Below, piece after piece: positions 32,886 to 42,492 of a stretch of 64,000 nucleotides of DNA. Source of the DNA: AC-32 sp963772975. Lineage in GTDB: Bacteria > Actinomycetota > Thermoleophilia > Gaiellales > Gaiellaceae. The first letter of the stretch is position 1. Each line of letters starts with the position of its first letter. The position numbers and the translations under genes were made by a program. Where the stretch lies: positions 1 through 64,000 of the forward strand of contig CAVYZH010000009.1 of assembly GCA_963772975.1 (NCBI GenBank), given 5' to 3'. The notes under the pieces were generated by a model. It was not told where the DNA came from. It did no database searches and worked only from the letters and a program-made list of their open reading frames with translations.

Positions 32886-35800
32886 TCTCCGCTCGGTCTG
32901 CCTGATCGGCTCGGGGCCGATCGTGATCGGCCAGGCCTGCGAGTTCGACTACGCGGGGTGCCAGGCGCTGAAGGTGCTGCGCGAGGACGGCTTCCGCACG
33001 ATCGTCGTCAACTCGAACCCGGCGACGATCATGACCGACCCCGGCTTCGCCGACCGCACCTACCTCGAGCCGCTCGACGTCGAGGCCGTCGCCGACGTGC
33101 TCGGGCGTGAGCGGCCCGACGCGCTGCTGCCGACGATGGGCGGCCAGACGGCGCTGAACATCGGGCTCGAGCTCGCCGAGACGGGCGTGCTCGAGGCGCT
33201 CGGGATCGAGCTGATCGGCGCGCCGCCGGAGGTGATCCGGCGGGCCGAGGATCGCGAGCTCTTCCGCGAGACCGTCCGCGAGGCCGGCCTGAAGGTCCCC
33301 GAGTCGTTGGTCGTGACCAAGCTGGAGGACCTGCCGTCGCACCTGTCGTTCCCCGTCATCCTGCGACCCGCGTTCACCCTGGGTGGCCACGGCGGGGGCA
33401 TCGCGAACTCGCGCAGGCAACTGGAGGCGCTCCTGGAGCAGGCCTTGCGAGAGAGCCCGGTCCACCAGGTACTGGTGGAGGAGAACCTCACGGGCTGGGA
33501 CGAGTTCGAGCTGGAGCTGATCCGCGACCGCAACGACAACGTGGTCGTCGTCTGCTCGATCGAGAACCTCGACCCGATGGGCGTGCACACGGGCGACTCG
33601 GTCACGGTCGCGCCGCAGATGACGCTCTCCGATGAGGCCTACCAGGAGCTGCGCGACGCGGCGGCGACGGTGATCCGCGCGGTCGGCGTCGAGTGCGGCG
33701 GTTCCAACATCCAGTTCGCGCGCGACCGCGCGACGGGCGACGTGCGCGTGATCGAGATGAACCCTCGCGTCTCGCGCTCGTCCGCGCTCGCTTCGAAGGC
33801 GACCGGCTACCCGATCGCCAAGGTCGCCGCCAAGCTCGCGGTCGGCTACACGCTCGACGAGATCCCGAACGACCTGACCGGGACGACGCCGGCGAGCTTC
33901 GAGCCGACGCTCGACTACGTCGTCGTCAAGGTGCCGCGCTTCGCGTTCGAGAAGTTTCCGGGCGCCGACACGACGCTCGGCACGCAGATGAAGTCCGTCG
34001 GCGAGACGATGGGGATCGGCCGCACGTTCACCGAGGCGCTCTCGAAAGCGCTGCGCTCGCGCGAGCTCGACGGTGGGGCGGTCACGCCCTGGCCCTCGCT
34101 CGACGAGCTGCCCGGAGGGCTGCACCCATGGTTCACGGCTGAGCTCGAGCGGCTGCGGCTCGGCTCGCTGAATCTCAGCGACCTGGTCGCCGACGACTGG
34201 CTGCGGCTGAAGCGGCTCGGCCACTCGGACGCAGCGGTCGCGCGGGCCTGCGAGGTGGACGAGGAGACCGCGCGCGCCGCGAGGCGGTCGTGGGGGGTGC
34301 GCCCGGGCTACCGGCGGGTCGACTCCTGCGCGGGCGAGGTCGAGGCGGCCTCGAACTACTGCTACTCGACCTGGGGCGAGGCCGACGAGGAGCCGCCGCG
34401 CGGCGGGTCGGTCGTGATCCTGGGCTCGGGCCCGAACCGGATCGGGCAAGGGATCGAGTTCGACTACTGCTGTGTCCATGCGGCGCAGAGCTTCCGGGCG
34501 CTCGGCTACGAGGCGGTGATGGTCAACTGCAACCCGGAGACCGTCTCGACCGACTACGACACCTCCGATCGCCTCTACTTCGAGCCGCTCGGGGTCGAAG
34601 AGGTGCTGGCGATCTGCGAGCGCGAGCAACCGGCCGGCGTCGTGATCCAGTTCGGCGGCCAGACGCCGCTCAAGCTGGCGCGTGCAATCGAGGCCGCCGG
34701 CTTCCGGGTGCTGGGAACGCCGTTCGAGGCGGTCGACCTCGCCGAGGACCGCAAGCGCTTCGCGGCGCTCTGCGACGGGCTCGGGATCGCGGTGCCGCCG
34801 TGGGGGACTGCGACGAGCACGGACGAAGCCGTGGAAGTCGCGGAGCGGGTCGGCTACCCGGTGCTCGTGCGCCCGAGCTACGTGCTGGGCGGGCGCAGCA
34901 TGCGGGTCTGCTACGACGCCGAGGCGGTGCGCGCGGCCACGCTACGCGTACCAGGATCACTGCTCGTCGACCGCTTCCTCGAGAATGCGATCGAGATCGA
35001 CGTGGACGCCCTGTGCGACGGGAACCAGACCTTCGTGGCAGCGGTCATGCAGCACGTCGAGGAGGCGGGCGTGCACTCGGGCGACTCCAGCTGCGTGCTC
35101 CCGGCGCCGTCGCTGACGCGTTCGGAACGCCGCGCGGTCGCGCACGCCGTGCGGCGGCTCGGGCCGGCGCTCGGGGTGGTCGGGCTGCTGAACGTTCAGC
35201 TCGCGCTCGCGGACGGCGAGCTCTACGTGCTCGAGGCGAACCCACGCGCCTCGCGGACGGTGCCGTTTGCGAGCAAGGCGACGGGCGTCAACCTCGTGCA
35301 GGCCGCCTGCCGGCTCGCGGCCGGCGCGACGCTCCCCGAGCTCGAGCTCGGTCGTGATCCTCGGGCGCGTAGCGCTCAGGTGTCGGTGAAGGCGGCGGTG
35401 CTGCCGTTCGCCCGCTTCCCGGGCGCCGACCCGGTGCTCGGCCCGGAGATGCGTTCCACCGGCGAGGTGATGGCGAGCGCCTCCGATCTGCCGACCGCGT
35501 TCGCCAAGGCCGAGCGCGCGGCCGGTCGGAGGCTGCCCGCGAGCGGCACCGCGTTCCTCTCGGTGCGCGACGAGGACAAGGGCGTTGCCGTCCCGGTCGC
35601 CCAGGCGCTCGCCGGGCTCGGCTTCCAGTTGCTCGCCACCGCCGGCACGGCTCGCACGCTGGCCGACGCGGGGCTCGTCGTCGAGTACGTGCGCAAGGTG
35701 ACCGAGGACGGCGAGGGCCCGACCGTCGTCGACCTCCTCCGGCGTGGACGGTGCGACCTCGTGATCAACACGCCGCAGGGATCGGGCGCGCGCACCGACG

Positions 35801-35955
35801 GCTACCGGATCCGGGAGGCTGCGCTGGTCGCGCGAATCCCGTGCATCACGACCATCTCGGGCGCGGCCGCGGCCGTCGAGGCGATCGCGCACGCGCGCGA
35901 CGAGGTCGCGCTGAGCCTGCAGGAACGGATCGATGCTCAGGCGCGAACGGCCTAG
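32869..35955 (+). CDS. carB: Carbamoyl-phosphate synthase large subunit
   Basis: About 1028 residues. The start is TTG 32869, which yields LPKRRDLRSVCLIGSGPIVI, the expected N-terminus, overlapping carA by 17 bp. It contains two ATP-grasp halves: the first with VILRPAFTLGGHGGG and EMNPRVSRSSALASKATGYP, the second with VILGSGPNRIGQGIEFDYCC, VLVRPSYVLGGRSM and EANPRASRTVPFASKATG. These are separated by an oligomerisation domain and followed by the C-terminal MGS-like allosteric domain (DKGVAVPVAQALAGLGFQLL, NTPQGSGARTDGYRIR). It makes carbamoyl phosphate for pyrimidines and arginine. Confidence 0.96.
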   Translation: MPKRRDLRSVCLIGSGPIVIGQACEFDYAGCQALKVLREDGFRTIVVNSNPATIMTDPGFADRTYLEPLDVEAVADVLGRERPDALLPTMGGQTALNIGLELAETGVLEALGIELIGAPPEVIRRAEDRELFRETVREAGLKVPESLVVTKLEDLPSHLSFPVILRPAFTLGGHGGGIANSRRQLEALLEQALRESPVHQVLVEENLTGWDEFELELIRDRNDNVVVVCSIENLDPMGVHTGDSVTVAPQMTLSDEAYQELRDAAATVIRAVGVECGGSNIQFARDRATGDVRVIEMNPRVSRSSALASKATGYPIAKVAAKLAVGYTLDEIPNDLTGTTPASFEPTLDYVVVKVPRFAFEKFPGADTTLGTQMKSVGETMGIGRTFTEALSKALRSRELDGGAVTPWPSLDELPGGLHPWFTAELERLRLGSLNLSDLVADDWLRLKRLGHSDAAVARACEVDEETARAARRSWGVRPGYRRVDSCAGEVEAASNYCYSTWGEADEEPPRGGSVVILGSGPNRIGQGIEFDYCCVHAAQSFRALGYEAVMVNCNPETVSTDYDTSDRLYFEPLGVEEVLAICEREQPAGVVIQFGGQTPLKLARAIEAAGFRVLGTPFEAVDLAEDRKRFAALCDGLGIAVPPWGTATSTDEAVEVAERVGYPVLVRPSYVLGGRSMRVCYDAEAVRAATLRVPGSLLVDRFLENAIEIDVDALCDGNQTFVAAVMQHVEEAGVHSGDSSCVLPAPSLTRSERRAVAHAVRRLGPALGVVGLLNVQLALADGELYVLEANPRASRTVPFASKATGVNLVQAACRLAAGATLPELELGRDPRARSAQVSVKAAVLPFARFPGADPVLGPEMRSTGEVMASASDLPTAFAKAERAAGRRLPASGTAFLSVRDEDKGVAVPVAQALAGLGFQLLATAGTARTLADAGLVVEYVRKVTEDGEGPTVVDLLRRGRCDLVINTPQGSGARTDGYRIREAALVARIPCITTISGAAAAVEAIAHARDEVALSLQERIDAQARTA

Positions 35956-36595
35956 CGTCGTCGCCACCGAGGCGGTCGGGCCGTACACGCTCTTGCGGCT
36001 CGAGCGCGGCACGGTCGACGCGGGCAGGCCGGGCCAGTTCTTCATGCTCGAGGCGCCCGGCCGTCTGCTGCCGAGGCCGATGAGCCTCGCGCTCGCCCCC
36101 CGCGGGGAGCTCGCCTTCTTGATCGACCCGATCGGGCCGGGGACGCGCGCGCTCTGCTGCCTCGACGCCGGCGACCGGGTCGGCGTGCTCGGTCCGCTCG
36201 GAAACGGGTTCGACCTCAAGGTCGAGCGGCCGCTGCTCGTCGGCGGCGGGATCGGCGTCGCGCCGTTGCCGTACCTCTCGGAGCAGCTCGGCGGGCCGCC
36301 GGCGGTGCTCGGCTTCCGCACGAGCTGGCACGCGGAGGCCGCGGAGCTGGTGCCGAACGCCGAGGTCGTGCTGGAGCCGACCTACGTCACCGAGGCGATG
36401 CATTCCGGCCACGACGTGCTTGCCTGCGGCCCGGAGCCGATGCTTGACGCCGTCCGCCGGCTGACGCCGCACGCGCAGCTCGCATGGGAAGCGCCGATGG
36501 CCTGCGGCTTCGGTGCCTGCTACGGCTGCGTGGTCGAGATCGACGGCGAGTTGAAGCGACTCTGCCTGGAAGGGCCGGTCCTTGCGGCTGCTTAA
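35933..36595 (+). CDS. pyrK: Dihydroorotate dehydrogenase B electron-transfer subunit
   Basis: 220 residues starting MLRRERPSVVATEAVGPYTL. It has a FAD-binding barrel (RPMSLAL), an NAD-binding domain (LLVGGGIGVAPLPYLSEQLG, VLACGPEPMLDAVRR), and a C-terminal [2Fe-2S] cluster with cysteines in MACGFGACYGCVVE and LKRLCLEGP. It passes electrons from PyrD to NAD+, defining a class 1B enzyme. It overlaps carB by 23 bp and pyrD by 14 bp. Confidence 0.94.
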   Translation: MLRRERPSVVATEAVGPYTLLRLERGTVDAGRPGQFFMLEAPGRLLPRPMSLALAPRGELAFLIDPIGPGTRALCCLDAGDRVGVLGPLGNGFDLKVERPLLVGGGIGVAPLPYLSEQLGGPPAVLGFRTSWHAEAAELVPNAEVVLEPTYVTEAMHSGHDVLACGPEPMLDAVRRLTPHAQLAWEAPMACGFGACYGCVVEIDGELKRLCLEGPVLAAA

Positions 36596-37481
36596 CGCCA
36601 GCGGCTGTCTGGACGCCCTCGCGGCGCCCGAGGTGGCACGCACGCTCGACGCCTTCGTGACCAAGACGGTCACGCCGCTCGCGCGTGAGGGCAACGCGCC
36701 GGTGCGGATCGCCGAGACCGAGCTTGGGATGTTGAACGCGATCGGCCTCGCCAACCCGGGGATCGACGCCTTCCTCGAGCAGCACCTGCCGCGGCTGGCC
36801 GAGCTCGGCGTGCCGCTCTGGGTCTCGGTCGGCGGCTTCTCGCTCGAGGACTACGTGCAGGTCGCGGGGCGTCTGGCCGCGCGCGGCGAGGTCGAGGCGT
36901 TGGAGCTGAATCTCTCCTGCCCGAACGTGGACGAGGTGCCCGAGAACGTCGGCGAGGTCGTCGCGGCCGTGCGGGCGACAACGGACAAGCCGCTGTACGC
37001 GAAGCTCTCGGCCGCGGTCGCCGACCTCGGTGCCACGGCGCGCGCTGCGGAGGGCGCGGGCGCCGACGGCCTTAGCCTCGTCAACACGGTCAAGGGCCTC
37101 GCCCTGGACGAGCGGACGTTGCAGCCCGTGCTCGCCCGCGGGGTGGGCGGGCTCTCCGGTCCGGCGCTGCGGCCGGTCGCGCTCGCAGCTGTCCACACGT
37201 GCTTCCGCGAGACGCGTCTGCCGATAGTCGGCATGGGCGGCGTCTCCCGCGGCCGGCATGCGCTCGAGCTGCTCGCGGCCGGGGCGAACGACGTCGCCGT
37301 CGGCACCGCGCTCTTCGCCGACCCCGGCGCAGCGACCCGGATCCTGAGCGAGCTCCAGGCCGAGCTGGCGGCGCTCGGCTTCGCCAGTCCTGACAACGCC
37401 GTTGGTGTCGCGCACGCCTCCGGCCGGGTCGACCCTCGACCCAAGGTCGAGGCTAACGGCTCAAAAATCCCTGCATATTGA
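36582..37481 (+). CDS. pyrD: Dihydroorotate dehydrogenase (class 1B catalytic subunit)
   Basis: 299 residues from TTG 36582 (MRLLNASGCLDALAAPEVAR). It is a FMN-binding TIM barrel with GLANPGIDAFL, ALELNLSCPNVDEVPENVGE containing the catalytic cysteine of class 1B enzymes, YAKLSAAVADLG, LVNTVKGLA, GGLSGPALRPVALAAV and VGMGGVSRGRHALELLAAGA. It oxidises dihydroorotate to orotate with PyrK. It is the last gene of the operon; pyrE and pyrF are not found nearby. Confidence 0.95.
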   Translation: MRLLNASGCLDALAAPEVARTLDAFVTKTVTPLAREGNAPVRIAETELGMLNAIGLANPGIDAFLEQHLPRLAELGVPLWVSVGGFSLEDYVQVAGRLAARGEVEALELNLSCPNVDEVPENVGEVVAAVRATTDKPLYAKLSAAVADLGATARAAEGAGADGLSLVNTVKGLALDERTLQPVLARGVGGLSGPALRPVALAAVHTCFRETRLPIVGMGGVSRGRHALELLAAGANDVAVGTALFADPGAATRILSELQAELAALGFASPDNAVGVAHASGRVDPRPKVEANGSKIPAY

Positions 37482-37525
37482 CCCAAACATGTTGGGTTGA
37501 CCGGGGCGGCGAGGTTGTTAGTATC
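37481..37525 (+). promoter_or_regulatory. Promoter of mihF-gmk-rpoZ with a palindromic candidate operator
   Basis: TTGACC (37497-37502), a 16-nt spacer and TAGTAT (37519-37524) form a good promoter, with a predicted start about 2 nt before the mihF GTG, so the mRNA is nearly leaderless. Immediately upstream ACCCAA-ACATG-TTGGGT (37481-37497) is a 6+5+6 palindrome ending at the -35 box. That is a likely repressor or activator site; a weak terminator for pyrD is the alternative. Confidence 0.65.
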
Positions 37526-37532
37526 CCCCGCC

Positions 37533-37862
37533 GTGGCCGCGCTCAAGACTCAGGCCCAGGCGCCACTCCGCTCACTCGACCAACGGATGGAAGCGCTCAA
37601 GCGGGCGAACGACATCCGCGTGCGACGCGCGCAGCTGAAGAAGGACCTCAAATCCGGGGCCGCGCAGATCGAGGAAATCCTGAGCAATCCGCCGGAGTAC
37701 GTCTCGACCGCCAAGGTGTTCGACATGCTGATGGCGGTGCCCAAGTTCGGCCGCGTGAAGGCGGCCCGCTTCCTCAACCAGTGCAGGATCAGCCAGTCGA
37801 AGACCGTCGGCGGCCTCTCGGACCGCCAGCGGGCGGAGCTGATTGGCCTCTTCAACCGCTGA
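37533..37862 (+). CDS. mihF: Actinobacterial integration host factor (mIHF)
   Basis: 109 residues from GTG 37533 (VAALKTQAQAPLRSLDQRME). It contains ALKRANDIRVRRAQLKKDLK and a helix-two-turn-helix-like part (VFDMLMAVPKFGRVKAARFL) near residues 62-82. It matches mycobacterial mIHF, an essential nucleoid protein that bends DNA and is unrelated to HU/IHF of Proteobacteria. The order mihF-gmk-rpoZ is the standard actinobacterial arrangement. Alternative upstream starts would lie within the promoter and are rejected. Confidence 0.93.
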   Translation: MAALKTQAQAPLRSLDQRMEALKRANDIRVRRAQLKKDLKSGAAQIEEILSNPPEYVSTAKVFDMLMAVPKFGRVKAARFLNQCRISQSKTVGGLSDRQRAELIGLFNR

Positions 37863-38472
37863 GACTGCTTCACGGCCCGTCTTCGTCCTGACGGGGACGT
37901 CGGGTGAAGGCAAGAGCACCCTCGCGAAGCTGTTGGTCGAACGCATTCCGGAGCTCGCACTCGCCGTGTCCGCGACTACCCGGCCCCGGCGACCGGAGGA
38001 GGAGCACGGCCGCCACTACTGGTTCCTGAGCGACGAGGAGTTCGACCGCAAGCTGGCGGAGGGCGACTTCGTCGAGTGGGTCGAGCTGCCCTGGGGCGAG
38101 GGCTACCGCTCGGGAACGCTGTGGTCGGAGCTCGACCGGATCGTCGCCGAGGGCCGCTCGCCGGTGCTCGAGATCGAGACGAACGGCGCGCTCGCCGTGC
38201 GCGACCGGATCCCGGCCGCGATCACGATCTTCGTCACCGCGCCGAGCCGCGAGGAGCGCGAGCGACGGCTGCGGCGGCGCGCGACCGAGAGCGAGGGCGA
38301 GATCGACGAGCGGCTCGACATCGCCGAGCGGCAGCTCGAGCTCGCGCCGGAGTTCGACTACACGGTCGTGAACGACGACCGCGAGCGCGCTGTGGGCGAG
38401 CTCGAGGGCATCGTCCGCAGCGCACTGGACGGCGCAGGTACCATGCCCGCCCATGATCCATCCCCGCGTTGA
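37843..38472 (+). CDS. gmk: Guanylate kinase
   Basis: 209 residues; TTG 37843 lies inside the mihF end (20-bp overlap). It has the P-loop VLTGTSGEGKSTLAKLLVER (the family normally reads G-P-S-G-V/A-G-K, so Thr and Glu are mild variants). The GMP-binding segment has SATTRPRRPEEEHGRHYWFL and EWVELPWGEGYRSG, and the lid and C-terminal helix carry REERERRLRRRATESEGEID. It converts GMP to GDP with ATP. rpoZ starts within its last 20 bases. Confidence 0.94.
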   Translation: MASSTAETASRPVFVLTGTSGEGKSTLAKLLVERIPELALAVSATTRPRRPEEEHGRHYWFLSDEEFDRKLAEGDFVEWVELPWGEGYRSGTLWSELDRIVAEGRSPVLEIETNGALAVRDRIPAAITIFVTAPSREERERRLRRRATESEGEIDERLDIAERQLELAPEFDYTVVNDDRERAVGELEGIVRSALDGAGTMPAHDPSPR

Positions 38473-38683
38473 CGAACTGCTCGAGAACGTCGATTCCCGC
38501 TATGCGCTGGTGATCGTCGCCGCCAAGCGCGCGCGTCAGATCAACAACTACCACCACCAGCTCGGCGAGGGCACGTTCGACCAGTTCCTGCCCCCGCTGG
38601 TCGAGTCGCGCTCGAAGAACTACTTGACGATGTCCTTCGAGGAAATCTCGGAAGGCAAGATCAAGTACACCTACCCGAAGTAG
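38453..38683 (+). CDS. rpoZ: DNA-directed RNA polymerase omega subunit
   Basis: 76 residues starting MIHPRVDELLENVDSRYALV, then IVAAKRARQINNYHHQLGEG and KNYLTMSFEEISEGKI. The omega signature A-x-K-R-A-R-Q-I-N is clear. It stabilises the beta-prime subunit. It ends the mihF-gmk-rpoZ unit, followed by a terminator shared with the convergent cupredoxin gene. Confidence 0.94.
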   Translation: MIHPRVDELLENVDSRYALVIVAAKRARQINNYHHQLGEGTFDQFLPPLVESRSKNYLTMSFEEISEGKIKYTYPK

Positions 38684-38687
38684 CGGA

Positions 38688-38708
38688 GGCCGCCGCCTGC
38701 TGGCGGCC
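38688..38708. terminator. Bidirectional terminator hairpin
   Basis: GGCCGCC-GCCTGCT-GGCGGCC between the convergent rpoZ and cupredoxin genes. There is no clear T-run on either side. Confidence 0.65.
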
Positions 38709-38722
38709 CCTCGCGGTTGGTG

Positions 38723-39109
38723 TTACTTCGCGACCTTGAAGTCGCCGTGCATCTGGGCTTCGTGGTTCGAGCAGTAGAAGCTCCAGCTGCCGGGCTTGAG
38801 CGTCATCTCGACCGTCTTCGTGCCCATGAAGGCAGTACCGGTGAGGTGTTTCTCGAGCTTCGGCTTCGACGGCTTCTCGCGCTCGACCGTGAAGTTGTGG
38901 TACGTCGAGCGGTCGGTGATCACGAACTTGTACGTGCCGGCCTTCAACGACTCGACCTTCTTTCCGCCCTTGGTGAGCTTGATCGAGTAGCCGGGGCCAA
39001 CGACGCCTTTCAGCGTCGGCGTGGAGCTGTCGTGGCTGAACGCGCTCCCAGCCGCCGTCAGGGCGACGACGGCGAGGAACGCGAGCGTCACGAGTGACTG
39101 CTTCCGCAT
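38723..39109 (-). CDS. Secreted cupredoxin (plastocyanin-like copper protein)
   Basis: 128 residues from ATG 39109 after GAAAGGAGACG. The signal peptide is RKQSLVTLAFLAVVALTAAG. The mature beta-sandwich shows the type 1 copper ligands: His in DRSTYHNFTV, then Cys and His in SFYCSNHEAQMHGDFKV, with the following Met as possible axial ligand. It resembles the cupredoxin_1 domains that carry electrons outside the membrane. No oxidase or nitrite-reductase partner is adjacent. Confidence 0.88.
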   Translation of the reverse strand: MRKQSLVTLAFLAVVALTAAGSAFSHDSSTPTLKGVVGPGYSIKLTKGGKKVESLKAGTYKFVITDRSTYHNFTVEREKPSKPKLEKHLTGTAFMGTKTVEMTLKPGSWSFYCSNHEAQMHGDFKVAK

Positions 39110-39185
39110 GCGTCTCCTTTCGTTGACGCACTGACTACGGTCCCGTGGGATTCGCGGTTTGGGCCGCGGCGGGCACAATGTGCCG

Positions 39186-40342
39186 ATGGCTCGGGTTCTT
39201 CTCGGCGTGACCGGCGGAATTGCGGCCTACAAGGCCTGTGAGCTCGCGCGCCTGGTCGTGCGGGCGGGTCACGACGTGACACCGATCCTGACGCCCGAGG
39301 CCGAGAGCTTCGTCTCGGCGAAGACCTTCGAGGCGCTGGCGCGCCGCGAGGCGGCGCGCGAGCTCTACCCGCACCTGATCGAGGCCGACCTCCTGGTAGT
39401 CGCGCCGCTCTCGGCGAACACGCTGGCCAAGCTCGCGCACGGGCTGGCCGACAACGTGCTGACGCAGACCGCGCTGGCGTTCGAGGGCCCGGTCGTCGCC
39501 GCTCCGGCGATGAACCCACGCATGTGGCGCAGCGACGCTGTGCAGGCAAACGTCGAGCTCGTCAAGGCCCGCGGCGTCGAGCTGGTCGGTCCCGAGGAGG
39601 GCGACACAGCCGAGGGTGAGGTCGGCCTGGGGCGGATGAGCGAACCGGCGGCGATCTTCGAGCGCGTGGCCGCGAGCCTCGAGCGGCGCGAGCAGTTCCG
39701 CGGCCGGCGGGTGCTCGTGACCGCGGGCGGGACCCGTGAGCCGCTCGACGCGGTCCGCTTCCTCGGCAACCGCTCGTCGGGACGGATGGGCGCGGCGCTC
39801 GCCGCCGAGGCTCGGCGGCGCGGGGCGGAGGTGACGCTCGTCGCGTCGAACCTCGCGGTGCCGATGCCCGTAGGAGTAGACGTGGTGGAGGCGCCGACAG
39901 CCGAGGACGTTGCCCGCGAGACGCTCGCCCGCGGCGACGCGGACGTGGTCGTGATGGCCGCCGCAGTGGCCGACTACCGGCCGGCGTCCGCAGATGAAGG
40001 CAAGCGGCCGAAGGACGACGAGCCCTGGACGGTGACGCTCGAGCCGACGACCGACGTCCTGCGCGAGCTGGGCTCGCGGCGCACGAACGGGCAGCTGCTC
40101 GTCGGCTTCGCGGCCGACCGCGGCGAGCGCGGCCTCGAGCGCGCGCGCGAGAAGCTCGGCAACAAGCGGGCCGACCTGATCGTCTTCAACGATGTGGGGC
40201 GCGACGACATCGGCTTCGACTCGGCCGAGAACGAGATCGTGCTGGTCTCGGCCGGCGGCGAACGGCGAATCGAGAAGGCCGCGAAGGAGCGCATCGCGGC
40301 GGCGATCCTCGACGAGGTGGCTGCCCGACTCGAAGGAGACGC

Positions 40343-40358
<16 letters not shown>
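39186..40358 (+). CDS. coaBC: Bifunctional phosphopantothenoylcysteine decarboxylase / phosphopantothenate-cysteine ligase
   Basis: 390 residues. The CoaC flavoprotein domain (about 1-180) has LLGVTGGIAAYKACELARLV, the active-site PAMNPRMW and GLGRMSEP. The CoaB ligase domain has RVLVTAGGTREPLDAVRFLG, NRSSGRMG, AAAVADYRPAS and KRADLIVFNDVGRDDIGF. It catalyses two consecutive steps of coenzyme A synthesis. ATG 39186 follows a short divergent promoter region shared with the cupredoxin gene. Its last 16 bases overlap the MoxR gene. Confidence 0.95.
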
Positions 40359-41304
<946 letters not shown>

Positions 41305-41308
<4 letters not shown>

Positions 41309-42492
41309 CCCGGCGCGGTCGTCTCGCCCTCGCTCTGGGCGCGACGACCTATCTTGCTGCCTGGGCCTTCGGCTCGAAGATCCTCTACCCGGTCGGGATC
41401 GGGCTGCCGGTGGCGGTGCTGCTCGCCTGGCTGTGGACGGCGCTGGCGAACCGGCCGCTGCGGATCCGGCGGACGCTTGCCTCGGGCGAGCGGCTCGAGG
41501 GCGAGGACGTCGAGGTCACCGTGCGGCTCGACTCGGAGCACCGGCTCGTGCCCGCGCGCTGGACGCTGCGCGAGCGGATCGGGAAGTTCGGCGAGATCGC
41601 CACGCCCGTCGGCGCGACCGGGTACGCGCGCTACGTGCTCGACCAGCTGCCGCGCGGCCGCTACGAGTTCGAGAGCTCGGTCGCGGTGATCGAGGACCCG
41701 TTCGGCCTCGAGCGCGTCGAGCAACCGCTCGAATCACCGGGAGCGCTGCTCGTCTACCCACGCCTGGTCGAGCTCGACCGGCTCTTCTCCGAGAGCGGCA
41801 CCCGCTCGCACGACGGCCGGCGGCTGCTGCTGCGGCGGCCCTCCGGCTTCGACCTGCACAGCGTGCGCGACTACGAGCATGGCGACTCGCTGCGCAAGGT
41901 GCACTGGCGCTCGACGGCGCGGCGCGGGCAGCTGATGGTCAAGGAGCTCGAGGACTCGCCGCGCGACGAGGTCGCGGTGGTGCTCGACGCCGATCCGGAG
42001 GCGGTCGTTGGCGGGAGCTTCGACGTGCAGGTGCGGGCGGCGGGGTCGCTCCTGCTCTCGCACGTTCGGCGCGGGCGGCGCGCGGTGCTGGTCGTCAACG
42101 GCGCACGCGCGGAGCTGCAGGGCGTGCGCTCGGCGGAGGGAGACTGGCGGCAGGCGCTCGACCTGCTTGCCGCCGTCGAGCCCGAGCCAGGCCCGCCGCT
42201 GGCCGCGGTGCTCGCCGATCAGTCGAGCGCGGTCGCTCGGTCGCTCGAGCTGGCCGTGGTGACGGCCTCACTCGCCCCGCGCCTCGTGGAGCGGCTCGTC
42301 GAGCGCGCGCTCGCCAGCGGCAGCGTCTCACTTGTCTTCGTCGACCCGTCGAGCTTCGCAGGAGCGGCCCCGAAACCGCTGCCCGAGCTCCTGCGCCTCC
42401 AGGCAGCGGGCGTCGCAGTGGCTGTGGTGCGCGACGGCGACGACCTGGCCGAGCGGCTCGGCGGGGCCGAGGTGGAGGCAGCGCATGGGTAG
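41305..42492 (+). CDS. DUF58-domain membrane protein
   Basis: 395 residues from ATG 41305 (MTRRGRLALALGATTYLAAW). Two N-terminal transmembrane helices are followed by a beta-rich region and the DUF58 signature SVRDYEHGDSLRKVHWRSTA then RRGQLMVKELE near residue 190. A VWA-like C-terminal part is present (VAVVLDADPEAVVG). It is the usual partner of MoxR ATPases. It overlaps moxR by 4 bp and the transglutaminase by 8 bp. Confidence 0.9.

Noticed and set aside
32602..34629. Long open frame antisense to carA-carB (675 codons)
   Set aside because: A GC-rich shadow frame: arginine/aspartate/valine-heavy, no family motifs, and fully opposite two unmistakable genes. The same applies to the antisense frames over hemL, dtd/pilB, nusA and the beta-propeller gene.
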